64,000 bases of DNA from Ctena decussata (Eukaryota > Mollusca > Bivalvia > Lucinida > Lucinidae), in the NCBI GenBank assembly GCA_963989385.1, contig OZ022502.1, forward strand, positions 16,169,001 through 16,233,000, in the 5' to 3' direction. Below the pieces are notes generated by a model. The model ran no database searches. It was not told the DNA's origin and saw only the letters and a program-made list of their open reading frames with translations. The translations under genes and the position numbers were made by a program. Numbering within the stretch: position 1 is the first letter of the stretch; each line of letters begins with the position of its first letter. This document shows, piece after piece, positions 44,601 to 53,756 of the stretch.

Positions 44601-45674
44601 AGAGACACAGGGATATTGCCAGTAATGGAAATGGTGGCCGACATGATCCTGACAGTAAGGAACCTACTGCTAAACGAATGAAAGGTATTTTTAGGCTAAC
44701 TAATCTTATTCTTAATGGGTTAATGAAATATTACCAGCCAAGAGATCATCTTTTATATTCCCACTTCAAGCAGTCTCCTTTAGGTGATTATTTCTTTTTG
44801 TGTGCTATAAACGAATGCTTATTCAGGCTGTTCAAAACGAGAGCTCGTCAATGCGTTGGCCTCCCTTGTCAGTGATAAAGTTTGGTTAAAGTTTTAAATT
44901 GTCTATATCTCTAAACTACATGGATGCGTTCAATGAATTTGTAGAATGCAGTTAGATACTGCTACAGAGTTTTACAAATACGATTCCAACTTCTCTTTTA
45001 TTGAGGTAAAGATCATGACTTAGATTCATAATTCTGAATAAAGCTTTCAGTCTTAAATGTCACAATGCATGTATAGATTTAGCTGATGTTTAAAACTGAA
45101 GACAGGATCTGGAGCAAGTTCTAGACAACGCTACTACTTCATGATCTTGAGGAAGTTAAGACACAAATTTAACAGTTTTGGTAAAGGTTTATAATTATAA
45201 ATCTGTAAAAACAGTAGTAGAGACTGGTACAAACTTTCTATATGTCACCTCCATAGTATCATAAATTTTACGCTTGCAGTACTCGTCTATGAATGTTAGT
45301 AATTTTACAATGCCTGCATGGATTCATTTGATGTTTAACTGACATTAGACACTGAGTATAAAAACTTGACATATCGGCAGTCCAACACAATCATAGTTAC
45401 AATGCGCATTGCATTTGTTCGAGAATTGTATTTATTAGAAAATTTTGTTACAGGTTTTCAACTAGCGCTGTAACAAAAGAATACATAATTTAATATTTCA
45501 GCATCACCTGTACAGTTATCTTTTCTGGAACAAGCTTCTCTTCAGGATTTCAAGATTCCCAAACGCGGAGTAAAATTTGCGAAATATCTGGGGATTCATC
45601 ATGTGGGTCTAAAGAGAAAAGGGCATGACGATGTTGAGACAGATAGGCGTGGAAAGAGATTCAGAAGTAACTGA
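32519..45674 (+). CDS. Nine-exon gene for an unrecognised 545-residue protein
   Basis: Exons 32519-32692, 33442-33624, 34064-34145, 36008-36048, 37774-37834, 42416-42450, 43168-43231, 43860-44684 and 45502-45674 total 1638 nt. All junctions are GT-AG and all phases agree (0,0,1,0,1,0,1,1), which is strong support for the model. Residues 1-120 look all-helical and basic (AAEVMRSLIRFYDSMIKLG; RKFIHLVPTRKDKQ). The middle has a short Leu/Glu heptad stretch (QRLRAEMVELEV). About 210-490 is Lys/Ser/Gln-rich and probably disordered. The C-terminus is strongly basic (VGLKRKGHDD to GKRFRSN), like a nuclear signal. I do not recognise the family; a nuclear role is inference from the basic tail. An acceptor-like TTTTCAG just before the ATG suggests an upstream non-coding exon. 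Confidence 0.75.
33442..33624 (+). CDS. Unrecognised gene, coding exon 2
   Basis: 61 codons in phase 0; acceptor TTTAATTTCAG, donor AATG/GTAAAG. Encodes the helical segment beginning LVRDNLRKF. Confidence 0.75.
34064..34145 (+). CDS. Unrecognised gene, coding exon 3
   Basis: 82 nt; acceptor TTCTTTTTAG, donor GTTG/GTAAGA. Starts LNFPPTYGQK and leaves in phase 1. Confidence 0.7.
34836..34905. repeat. Small palindrome, GCAAACAGTGTAGACCC family (diverged)
   Basis: GCAAACATTGTAGACATGATC with GATTCGGGTCCGCACAGGTTG and a GCGTTTTGTGGC centre; intronic. Confidence 0.55.
35355..35880 (+). repeat. Dispersed repeat, about 520 bp (copy 2)
   Basis: Intronic copy of the repeat at 1490-2030, from GGCTGTGGAAATACCATGCC to CACAGGCCTGTTTA. 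It includes the nested palindrome at 35510-35570. Confidence 0.75.
36008..36048 (+). CDS. Unrecognised gene, coding exon 4 (41 nt)
   Basis: Micro-exon entered in phase 1; acceptor TGCACTTTCAG, donor AGTG/GTATGT. Encodes DLQRLRAEMVELEV. The frame happens to stay open into the intron for about 85 codons, so intron retention cannot be excluded. Confidence 0.65.
36399..36480. repeat. Hairpin with partial extra arm
   Basis: TAAATTTTGGGATACCTAAA and CCATTAATTTTCCATTTG are inverted as CAAATGGAAAATTAATGG and GTCCCAAAATTTA. A third half-copy follows to 36525. Intronic. Confidence 0.75.
36545..36830 (-). repeat. Dispersed repeat shared with 60215-60300
   Basis: CCTTGGGACGGTCAGCAATAA with TCACTGGGGGCTTAAACTAG is the reverse complement of the block CCCCCAGTGGTTATTACTGA and CCGTCCCAAGGCGG at 60255-60295. 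A 64-codon minus-strand frame here has no gene support. Confidence 0.5.
37483..37556. repeat. Small palindrome, GCAAACAGTGTAGACCC family
   Basis: AGCAAACAGCGTAGACCCAG, then TCAGACTGCTCCC and GGGAGCAGTCTGA, then TCAGGGCCTATACTGTTTG. Intronic. Confidence 0.8.
37774..37834 (+). CDS. Unrecognised gene, coding exon 5 (61 nt)
   Basis: Phase 0 in, phase 1 out; acceptor TTCTTCTTTGTAG, donor TCTG/GTAGGT. It has a same-length relic copy at 37888-37948. Confidence 0.7.
37888..37948 (+). pseudogene. Duplicated copy of exon 5 with lost splice sites
   Basis: 61 nt, the same length as exon 5 and 114 nt downstream, with no gap in the alignment. Its frame is open and reads PEPCVSLTRKHRRLLFESVP, against LQPYSTITRESCRLFFDSLS in exon 5. 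The bases just before it are TG rather than AG and the bases just after are GC rather than GT, so normal splicing would skip it. It looks like a fossil of an exon duplication. A GC donor is possible but the TG acceptor is not standard. Confidence 0.65.
38189..38426. mobile_element. 240 bp foldback MITE, copy 4
   Basis: Starts TGAGCCGCGACACGACAAAA, ends TTTTCTCGTGTCGCGGCTCA, with TA on each side (38187-38188, 38427-38428). Best-preserved member in the window. Intronic. Confidence 0.9.
38755..38895 (+). repeat. Probable SINE remnant
   Basis: TACCGTCCCGAAATGACCATAC and TTTTTAACGTGGACGTAAA followed by an ACAACAACA tail resemble the body end of the SINEs at 12060 and 22490. The tRNA head is too worn to define. 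Confidence 0.4.
39225..39950. mobile_element. Long diverged inverted repeat (foldback), about 210 bp arms
   Basis: TACTTAGTAAAACAATTGAAG at 39246 is inverted at 39925. ATATGCATGCATTCAA (39319) and CGCTTAAGTGGTTACG, CCAAATGGAATAACCCCCTA (39409-39428) also have reverse complements at 39740-39870. Intronic, non-coding. Confidence 0.6.
40267..40412. repeat. Inverted repeat, about 35 bp arms
   Basis: CACTTCCACTGGCGCTTGAA and TTTTATGCTCAAT are inverted as ATGAGCATAGAAC and TTCAAGCGCCTCTGCCACTT. Confidence 0.65.
40740..41050. other. Region with open frames on both strands, unassigned
   Basis: Several overlapping frames of 60-83 codons exist on both strands within an intron of the nine-exon gene. 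GC content is higher than in the flanks. No frame shows a motif I can name. It may be a decayed retrosequence. Confidence 0.25.
41170..41285. repeat. Imperfect palindrome
   Basis: ACGAAACGAAAAAGAGCCAT and TACCAAACCTGG are mirrored by CCAGGTCCTTTTGGTA and CTTTTCGTTTCGTT. Confidence 0.6.
42250..42400. mobile_element. Foldback MITE, internally deleted copy 5
   Basis: Starts TGAGCCGCGACACGAGAAAA and ends CTCGTGTCACGGCTCA but is only 151 bp; the centre is missing. It ends 15 bp before exon 6 of the nine-exon gene. Confidence 0.85.
42416..42450 (+). CDS. Unrecognised gene, coding exon 6 (35 nt)
   Basis: Micro-exon; acceptor TTTTGTTTCAG, donor TTAT/GTAAGT. Encodes DKSAMMRLENHY. A foldback MITE ends only 15 bp upstream, so part of the branch and pyrimidine region probably derives from the MITE. 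Confidence 0.65.
43168..43231 (+). CDS. Unrecognised gene, coding exon 7 (64 nt)
   Basis: Acceptor CGTCCATTTCAG, donor AATG/GTAAGA. Encodes KTVAEKGSAILRTEKKDSRIN. Confidence 0.7.
43860..44684 (+). CDS. Unrecognised gene, coding exon 8 (largest)
   Basis: 825 nt, acceptor TTCTAATTTCAG, donor AAAG/GTATTT. Begins EPFDNSYRYTYPPGFTPSP and is rich in Lys, Ser, Thr, Gln and Glu, with no domain I can name. The frame stays open into the intron to 44875, so a longer read-through isoform is possible but not needed. Confidence 0.8.
45502..45674 (+). CDS. Unrecognised gene, last coding exon
   Basis: Acceptor TTTAATATTTCAG. Encodes ASPVQLSFLEQASLQDF and then a basic tail ending KRFRSN before TGA at 45672-45674. 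The bases after the stop (GAG/GTTTGT) could act as a donor for a 3' UTR exon; an acceptor TTTACATTTCAG exists at 48331. Confidence 0.75.
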
Positions 45675-45749
45675 GGTTTGTACAGTGTATTCTTAAGGCG
45701 ACTTTAGGCAGAGGGGAAGTAAATGTATACGAATATGAGTACACAGCAA

Positions 45750-45845
45750 ACACAAAATGTTGAAACACCATTGAATCAAACTTGATTCAACATCATGACG
45801 TTGAATCAAGGTTGATTTAATGTTGGTTCAACGTTGTGTGCCTAG
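45750..45845. mobile_element. Palindromic MITE of GTTGAATCAA words
   Basis: A series of TTGAATCAA, TTGATTCAAC and GTTGGTTCAACGTTG words lies between CAGCAAACACAAAATGTTG and CAACGTTGTGTGCC. It has the same plan as the GACGTC family, with a different repeated word. It lies 76 bp after the stop of the nine-exon gene. Confidence 0.6.
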
Positions 45846-46028
45846 TGGTTTTTTCCCAAAATGGGACTCTTATACCAAGTAACAACTTCTTTTCTACTAC
45901 ATTGGTTGTATCTAAAAAACGAGAAAACAAAATTTTAAGAGTGCTGCTGCTATTTTTTTTATAAGTTTGTTATTCTTTCAATGAAACACTCATTAGGTTT
46001 TTGTTCTTTCTTTGTTTGTGTTTTCTAA

Positions 46029-46743
46029 GGGACCGACCATTTGATATTCTGGGGGGTGGGGGGGTGGGGGGGGGGGGGCTGGTATTCTTGATGGAGACAC
46101 AACATTTTATTTCACTGGCCTCTGGAAACAATATCTTTTTTTTTTCACCTTCTGGAAGCTAATTTATTTTTTTTACAAACTAACTCAAACAGGTTATTTT
46201 TTTTTTATTATTTTATAGCTGAACTATCAGATCCTTGTTTACTTGATCTTAATATCCTTTTATTTTACCCACATCAGTATTTTTACACCTTTTTTCTCAC
46301 AAAAAGAACATGGTGCTGTCTTTGACCAGGCGAAGGGCATGGCTTAGCTTGCTTTTGCAAACCAATGCCTGGAGCATGTTACTCTTTTCATCTAAGGTAC
46401 AGATACAAACATCCCTGTATGAGTTTGGCAAAAAATTAGGCCTTAAATTAGGGCTATTTTGGCCAAAATTTAGGGCTATTTTGCGCAGCCCCCAGAAGCC
46501 AGAGAGATTATAAAAACTCAATTCCAATGGAATTATCTGCAGACTATATTTTTTTTGTTGAAATTTTGGGTGGAGACAGGTTATTTTTTTCTCTTACTTT
46601 TGAAGCCAGATTATTTTTTTTAACCCTCTTATGAGCCAGATTATTTTTTTCTTGCATATCCAAAGACAGGGAATTTTTTTGATAAATATACCAGCCCCCC
46701 CCCCCCCCCCCCCCCCCCCCCAGAATATCAAATGGTCGGTCCC
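46029..46743. mobile_element. 715 bp TIR element with TAA target duplication (Harbinger-like MITE)
   Basis: Perfect terminal inverted repeats of at least 28 bp begin GGGACCGACCATTTGATATT and pass into G/C runs. TAA lies on both sides (46026-46028, 46744-46746). Inside, AGCCAGATTATTTTTTT-type phrases repeat near the right end. A 3 bp TWA target duplication is typical of PIF/Harbinger. No transposase is present, so the assignment is structural. Confidence 0.8.
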
Positions 46744-46799
46744 TAAAATCTACAATCATGGTTTAAAAGTTATTCCACAAAGTTAATTTTCCCATAGAC

Positions 46800-47380
46800 T
46801 TAGTGTATTTTCATGTTCACTGGAAATTAGTTTTTTGCAATTAAGTCTAATGTGTTACAGTTATGTTGCTACTTAGTCTTGTAGAAAGCTAAATGAACAG
46901 TTCAAGCAATATATTTTATTGCAGTTGTTTGTCCTGTACCTGAACAGCATTGCCTTAATCTTCATGATTTGATTTTTAGTCTCATTTTTCATGACGAGGT
47001 CATTAATGTCAGTGGAAGTTTGTTGTTATCAAAATTTATGCTCAGCTCAACAGGCTTATCTTGAAACTGCGGGGACAGAACTGAGTCCTGTAAAGATGTA
47101 TATTGCGTTGTTCAGTTTGCTGTCCAATCATAGTAATTGTTCAATGAGTGCCGCAGGAAAACTGCCAGAATTGATTTACTTGTAAACATGTAAATGCACT
47201 AAAATCTATGGGAACATATTTTTATAGAATAACTTTTGGTCCTTGTGTGTACTTAATGCGAATTACATTACTAAATATAGGTTATATAGCACATGTGCTT
47301 TCAAACTGATACTTAGCTTTTTGTTCATCCTGGTACTATTAATAATCAGGATACAGTTATTGTTATAAAAACTAAAACGG
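46800..47380. other. Intergenic, nothing recognised
   Basis: AT-rich sequence without a supported exon or repeat. Confidence 0.4.
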
Positions 47381-47387
47381 GAGAATA

Positions 47388-48280
47388 CGAGGAGCGATTG
47401 AAATGTTCTAAGCCTAAGATACTTCTAGTAAATCTGCGCATGCGTGCTTAACACGAATGTAATTAGTTGTCATTTTACTAGCTTTCGATAGAAGTTTCAA
47501 AAACATTTGCCGAAAATTTCCCTTTTTACAGCACCTTAAATACAAGAGGGGTGACATACATGTATTTTTAAAATAACATTTATAATCCTTTTGTCTTGCC
47601 TTACTTTGAAAAATCATTCTTCACATTCTACACGATTTAAACGGTTCTTATTGTAGTACATAAAAATTTGATGATTTGTCAATAGTTTGATGGAAATGGA
47701 AAATCTTTTGGCATCTGGTGGCTTTACCGTACACCCTTAAATAATGCAACCCTGAAATTTAGAGACCCATATTCTACTTTCATGTTTGTTAGGAACATGG
47801 TGAGCAAAATTAAACACTGTTTACACACAATTAACATTGACATCTTACGTGATTTTTGTCAAAAAGAGTTAAAAGATATCCGCTTCTGTGCACTCAGAGC
47901 ATGCGACCCCAACTGTTCACTGTCTGCAGAAACTCTCAAAATAGACACTTCCTGAAAATTAAAATTTTGCTTTTTATTCTGAGATGGAATAAATTTATGT
48001 TTGCATATATCATGAATTACCGGGATGCTGCAGGACGTATATTTGCATAAGCAATTGCAAATTGATTGAATTTGCTGAAGTTATGGTCAGTCAAAGAGTT
48101 ATACAGTGCGCTCATGGGGGTAACTGTAAAAGGTGAAGTGTTATCCAATTGATATTTAAGAAAAGTTCCCGAAATTTGTTAATTGTTGCTCTGTAGACTG
48201 GCTGTTTAGAATCAATAACTCAAATTTGCTCTAAAGGTTTCAAAACATGGTGGGGCTTAGAACTTTTCGATCGCTCCTCG
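47388..48280. mobile_element. 893 bp TA-flanked TIR element (mariner-like)
   Basis: CGAGGAGCGATTGAAATG at the left and CTTTTCGATCGCTCCTCG at the right form an inverted repeat of about 27 bp, extending through GTTCTAAGCC. TA flanks both sides (47386-47387, 48281-48282). There is no transposase frame; the interior is AT-rich with stops. It is probably a deletion derivative of a mariner-type element. Confidence 0.75.
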
Positions 48281-48892
48281 TAGATGAAGCAGTTGGCATT
48301 TATTTACTGTTAGATTTTCTTTACATTTCAGATTTACATGGCCACTAAAGCAGTACCAAGGGTTAAAACTTTATGTGAAACGAGATTTTATACAGAACTA
48401 GAGACTTGATAACTCCTTTTCGGACTCAAGTTGAACAAGTGACCTTACTTCTAAAAATACATTATTTTGCTGGAACTGTATTCTTTAGCATTGTTGTGAT
48501 CATATTTGCTTCATCATTCATTTCTGAGTCATTTTAACAGTATCATAGCAACTCTTATTTTCTATAAGTATTTACTGGGAGACTTCATTCTAGAGAGCAT
48601 TTAGTTTTTATTTTAACAACTTAAGTTTAACTGGTTTAAAACATTTCATTGGTTTAAAAAACTGTGATAGTTTTATACAATATTTTGATCACGTATCGCT
48701 TACAGTTTATATAGTTTAATTTTGATACTTACCCAATACCTTATTAGTGTCGCGTGAAAAGAGACATTAAGCCGTTTTGCGTTAAGTGAATTCTCAAATT
48801 AACCTATGATTTTAGATTCCCCAGAGTTAATAGATAGCGTACTTGAATAATGAAGATTTGGAGTGAACAGACTGATCCATGTGACTTGAAAA

Positions 48893-49014
48893 TAATCTCA
48901 AACTCAAAATATAGCACACTGATTGGCTGCTTCCTAGCATGTGCTCGGAAGCAGCCAATCAGTGTGCTTTATTTTGAGTTTGAGAATGTACTCAGGTTTT
49001 ATAACCTCTGGGCC
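48893..49014. mobile_element. Palindromic MITE, CTCAAACTCAAAATAAAGCA family, copy 2
   Basis: CTCAAACTCAAAATATAGCA with CACTGATTGGCTGC, mirrored by GCAGCCAATCAGTGTGC and TTTATTTTGAGTTTGAG. The outer GGTTTTATAACCTC is kept on the right only. Confidence 0.8.
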
Positions 49015-49070
49015 AGTTCTTTCGTGCTGCAATGTCTTTTCACGCCACACTAATCAAATTGATATTTCAT

Positions 49071-49314
49071 TGAGCCGCAACACGACAAAACCAACAAAGT
49101 GGCATATAAGCCCAGCGAAGACTCAGATCAGTTTGGACATCCGCCCAGTCTGAAGACTGATCACAGTTTTCACTATCGGCATGGAGGTAGCTTATACACT
49201 TAGCTATCATTTAAGTGCACAGCAAAGAGTGATCAGACTGAGCGAATGGCAAGGCTGATCTGAGTCTTCGCGTGGCGCACATGTAAATTTGTTGTATTAG
49301 TCGTGTCGCGGCTC
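49071..49314. mobile_element. Foldback MITE, copy 6
   Basis: Starts TGAGCCGCAACACGACAAAA and ends TCGTGTCGCGGCTCA. Diverged arms (CCAACAAAGTGGCATATAAG against ACATGTAAATTTGTTG). Confidence 0.85.
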
Positions 49315-50196
49315 AGTTATACTGTTTAAATCAAAATGCTTTGCTACTACATGTACTATTGTCTTATCCTTCCTTTTCCGTGTTTGAAATAATTCCCAAT
49401 TTTGAATTTTTATATGATTCCCTTTTTGTTTTGAGGACGGGATGTGGATCTGATTGTCTATTAATTGTGTTAGCTTCTGATCATAATAGACATCTTGCAA
49501 ATGATTTGTTTGCTCCTTTGTTTTTTGGGGGTTTTTTTTCGTAATACTTTTAAATCTTAAACATTATCCCTTAATACATGTAGATATTTGGCATAAGCTG
49601 CCTCGTACCGCATTAATTTGTTTATAAGATGGAGTTTTCCTTCCTACAACAATCTCAAAGCTCAACAGAATCTGAAAGCTTATCCAGTTATAAGACCAGT
49701 GTTTTTCTTTCCAAAACAATCTCAAAGATCTGTGTATTTATTCAGTTACTTGTAGGGAGTATTCCTTTGCAAAACAATGTCAAAGATCTAGATCCGTCTT
49801 GTAAGACGGAGCTAGATCTTTAAAATTGTTTTGGAGGAGCAAAAAATATTTTTAGCTGAATTACACATGACTGATATACATATTTTCTGTAATTTTGAAA
49901 TGATGAAATTCCGCCTTATAACCGAATAAATAATAGCATGTGACGTCTATCCTGGGTATCGTAGTATAATTGAGGAAGAGCATAATTTTGTCCGCCTCTT
50001 ACGATCGATCATCAGATCGCTGAAGTTTGTGGGTTATCACTCCGCACACTGCGCACAGGTGGACAAACCATGTCCTAGCCATAACTTGATGGCATCTCTT
50101 TACAACAGCATTTCGACATAAAAAGAAAATAGAATAACCAAAAAAACAAAGAAGGAGGAGAAGAAAATCAACAAATGAAAAAATTGTAAAGGCAGA

Positions 50197-50858
50197 CCCG
50201 ATTGGTCTGCGCAAATGTTCATCTGATTTGAGACGTAATGTAATGATATTATGTAGACTGCATATGTCTACATACACATTATTATAATAGTAACTTGGTC
50301 TGGCGTACTGTATCACGTCAAGTGGAGGAGCTCATACTATAGGATCACCCAAGACGCTTGCGTCGAGGGTGATCCGACGGTATGAGCTCATTCACGAGAC
50401 GTGATACAGTACACCAGATCAAGTTACTATTGTTATATACCTTAGGGAACAACCAACTATTCATACTTGCCTGTGCTAATGCAGCGACGTGGATTCGAAC
50501 CTGCACGGCAGAGTATGTAGCTAGTCGTGTGACAAACGCTATCGACTGAGCTATCGATGCGCGCCTTTTGACGTGTTTGTTAATGTAACGTCACAAGTTT
50601 CGTTTCTCTGGTTCTGGTTTCGACGATGCACGTTAAAAATGACGCGCTTGAAGCTGGAACTCAGACATGGCCTCGTTTTAAGGGACTGTGATAGGGATTC
50701 AGAAAACGTCAGTTTGATACGGCCTCGTGTATCAGATGGCCAGAAAACAAACCGAGTTCAAGGGGTGTATCATCGATAGGTATATAATAAATAATATTAT
50801 TACATAATGCTTCAAATCAGATGAACATTTGCGCAGACCAATCGATGTTTGCGGCAGT
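50197..50858. mobile_element. Inverted-repeat element with a second hairpin nested inside
   Basis: The outer arms GATTGGTCTGCGCAAATGTTC and ATCTGATTTGA at 50199-50235 are inverted at 50818-50852. Inside, 50282-50350 (AGTAACTTGGTCTGGCGTAC, TGTATCACGTC, GAGCTCATAC) is inverted at 50376-50443, forming a 160 bp hairpin. A tRNA-like sequence lies between the inner hairpin and the right arm. Confidence 0.7.
50478..50562 (-). repeat. tRNA-like sequence (SINE head or pseudogene)
   Basis: On the minus strand there is an A-box-like TAGCTCAGTCGATAGCG, and later GCAGGTTCGAATCC as a good B box. The anticodon arm GTTTG-TCACACG-AC pairs poorly and the variable region is long. A functional tRNA is therefore not claimed. 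Confidence 0.5.
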
Positions 50859-51064
50859 TTTATCAGACATAGTCTTTGCTGTTAAACAACCATTCTAATA
50901 CACTTACTAATATAACGCGACATCTGATTGGATAACGTCAAAAATTTGCGACAGCATATTCTGCGATATACTACCGCAAACCCGACTTCATTAAGTAACG
51001 TTGCTTCTCATTGGCTGACGTTTGGTTTTATGTTGCTGACGGCGCTTCAAATGGGTGCAAACTA

Positions 51065-51563
51065 CAGTAGGTGGACAAAAGTATTCGTCACAGAGTGACG
51101 TCGCCGTTTAAATTAATGCATTTCCATAATTTTTAAAAAGAATATTGTCGCAAAGTATATAAAGACAATGCAATGAAACTTGCAGGGATAAAAAGCGAAT
51201 TGATATCAGGAATATACAATGAAATATTAAGATTATTCTATGTTTAGTGTTGGAATTTCACGTAATTAAAGTGAATGTAAAAGTTTTAAAATCTTGATCC
51301 CCATTGACGTTAATGTTAACGTCATCGAAAAATGGAAGTTTTTGTTTTCCTTTCATTTAAAACTGTTGGTACAAGAAAATAGCAAAAGAATCGAATTTCT
51401 TATTAGGCTTGTTTATTACGTAAACCATTTCGGATATACATTGTGAAAACAGAGTGGTGATTAGTGTCGTAGTTTTGCGATGATAATTTTTACAAAATTT
51501 GTGTAAATACACTGATTTAAACGGCAACGTCACTTTGTGACGAATACTTCTGTCCACCTACTG
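51065..51563. mobile_element. 499 bp Tc1/mariner-like MITE
   Basis: CAGTAGGTGGACAAAAGTAT at the left and TACTTCTGTCCACCTACTG at the right are inverted. The match continues through TTCGTCACAGAGTGACG and CCGTTTAAAT for about 48 bp. TA flanks on both sides (51063-51064, 51564-51565). The CAGT start and TA target are typical of Tc1/mariner. The interior is non-coding. Confidence 0.85.
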
Positions 51564-51619
51564 TAGTGCATTTTGAAACGTGAAAATGTTGAAAAGTGCA
51601 TAAGAATGGGTAGAACTGT

Positions 51620-51740
51620 ATTGAAAATTGTCATTTGGGGAGGTAAATCATCGGTTTTATGGTTGCTTGCGCGTCGCCGTAAAACGAAATTTCCGACCAT
51701 AAAACCGATGATTTACCTCCCCAAATGACTATTTTCAAGA
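51620..51740. repeat. Perfect-arm hairpin, about 40 bp arms
   Basis: TCATTTGGGGAGGTAAATCA and TCGGTTTTATGG are mirrored by CCATAAAACCGA and TGATTTACCTCCCCAAATGA, around a 33 bp GC-rich loop. Confidence 0.85.
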
Positions 51741-52039
51741 CAGTTATCCCCTAAATGGAAGAATCTATGTAACGAAACGCGAAGACTACCAAGTGAGCAA
51801 ATGATGTAAAAATGACGTCGATGCAACTCATTACGTCTCATCGACATTAGAACGATGTCAGTTTGACGTAATAAGCTTGCTGAGTATGTGGGTCTGCGTA
51901 AATAGATAGCTATCCTAGGGATGTGAATTTTCCTGTTGGAGTACCTTCAAAGTTCTACTGTATATTTCCTAATGTACGTTAGTGTTGACAACTGACGTCA
52001 GAGGACAGAATTCTTGGCTCTTTGAGTCTAATGAGGCGG

Positions 52040-52160
52040 TTTCTCTTAATTTGATTCCTCTGATTGATCAGTTCCGACTTGTCACACTTTCTGAGACAAA
52101 AAAGATTTATGTTGTCTCAAACCTTGGCGTAATTAGCATTGTTCAGAAGAAGAATGCATA
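52040..52160 (+). repeat. Dispersed repeat, copy in opposite orientation at 62870-62965
   Basis: GATCAGTTCCGACTTGTCAC, CTGAGACAAAAAAGATT and GTCTCAAACCTTGGCGTAATTA match the reverse complement of 62870-62965 (TTGTCTCAAACTTTGGCGTAATTA, CTGAGACAATAAGATTGATT). Confidence 0.65.
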
Positions 52161-52636
52161 GAATGCACTTCAAGTCAAACAGGTTTAAGAAGTAAAAAGA
52201 TGTATCATGAAAAAGTAAAGTATTTTGGAAAGGCATGTCTGAGCGAATACTTCAGGTCTAAGAGGACTAATCTGATCAGGAATTATACATTAATATTGTT
52301 GTTTGTCCTTGCGCACTTGTTTCACGAAGCGCCATTGTCCCTGGATTTGAAACCATAACAGATACCAAGGGCGTAGCTACCTATACGGCAAATACGCAAG
52401 TGCGTATTGAAATTTTGTCAAAATTGACAAAATTTCAAAACGCACCTGCATATTTGCATGCTGAAAATTTATAAATTAGACAATATTTCAATACCAATTA
52501 CCAAAGTGGCTGAAATACTAGCTTTCCCTTCAAGAAGTAGAGAATAAAACATGGTTGTGCGTATTATGAAATTGCCCCTAGTTACGCCCCTGGATACATT
52601 ACCTTGGAGTGTTTTGTTCTATTAAAATGCATACTA

Positions 52637-52838
52637 GAGTAGAGGCAGGTAACTTCGGACAGCAGGTAAATTCGGACAGTGACATTGTCAGTTTTTTTTG
52701 GGAATTAAAACTAAAATAACTGGGCAAACAGTGAAAATCCAGATGATACGGCTCATTATGAGCCGTCTCATTGGAGTTTTACGGTTTACAATGGTATGTC
52801 TGAAATTACCCGCTGTCCGATGGTACCCGACTCGACTC
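52637..52838. mobile_element. 202 bp TA-flanked MITE
   Basis: Inverted ends begin GAGTAGAGGCAGGTAACTTC and GAGTCGAGTCGGGTACCATC (on the opposite strand). Both continue CGGACAGC-GGTAA for about 44 bp in all. TA on both sides (52635-52636, 52839-52840). Confidence 0.8.
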
Positions 52839-52946
52839 TATGACAAGGCAACTAGGCAATTTTCAGAGTTGTCTTCTTTCTCAACAGGGATCGACTCTCA
52901 AAGGAAATAGTTTGCTTCTCTAAGAATTAAATTTTCTTTAAATCTT

Positions 52947-53756
52947 AAGCCCCATTCTCACTGTCACGGTGCTGGTCCCGGTACCACCCGGCGAACAAAA
53001 GCCGGTATACCGTGAGATCCAGGACTTTTAGCCTAAAGAGTTAATTGCATTCTCACATCTGCTTATCTCCTGAAGCACAATAGAAAAATATTGAGGGGAT
53101 ATCCGGTTGCGCTGAAGAGGACTAGAGGTGACACGAAAGTGAGTGAATCCGCTGGATCGGGCTTTATTTTCCTACGTCAAATCTCAATAGGGGAATGTCA
53201 TGCAACTTACTATTCATTTTGCTATAGGTTATAGTGAGTTATTATTCAACATCTCAATGCTAGGGCTGAGCTATTTCGATTCTATCACTCAAACTTGAAA
53301 ACGCTGAAAAGGTGTTCTTTTCATTCAAATTCTCTCAACGTGCCTGCCAGCTCGTTCAAGCTCCCACCAATATTCTTAACTGTATGTAAGATAAATTTAC
53401 GTTTTTATGGCGATGTTTGAAAGAAAAACATACGTTACACCATCTAACGTCTCAAAACGTCACAAAATACGTTAGTTATTGGCAGTGACGTCAGAAATTA
53501 GACTCGCGCGCTCCGAAACAGCGAATTGTTACAGAATAAAACACAGACACTTTCCATTGCTTCTATTGGCGCACTTTGTTAGAATAAACATTTTAAAACA
53601 TCCGGGCTGTTAGTCGGATCATCAGAGTTCATCCAGAATTTCCCAGGAGGCTCACCGTGCCGTCAGGGCTGTTCTCTCGGTTCGTAAGGGTTTCCCACGG
53701 ATCACTAACCGGAACTTACCAGGGTTGCTAAACCGGGACAGTTAGAATGGGGCTTT
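52947..53756. mobile_element. 810 bp TIR element, AAGCCCCATTCTCACTG ends
   Basis: The left AAGCCCCATTCTCACTGTC and right ACAGTTAGAATGGGGCTT are inverted with few mismatches. GGTCCCGGTACC-type inner sequence is echoed on the right by AAACCGGGAC. A target duplication could not be fixed (TTAA left, TTTA right). Confidence 0.65.

Noticed and set aside
50478..50562. Functional tRNA gene on the minus strand
   Set aside because: The B box is good but the anticodon arm pairs badly and the variable region is too long.
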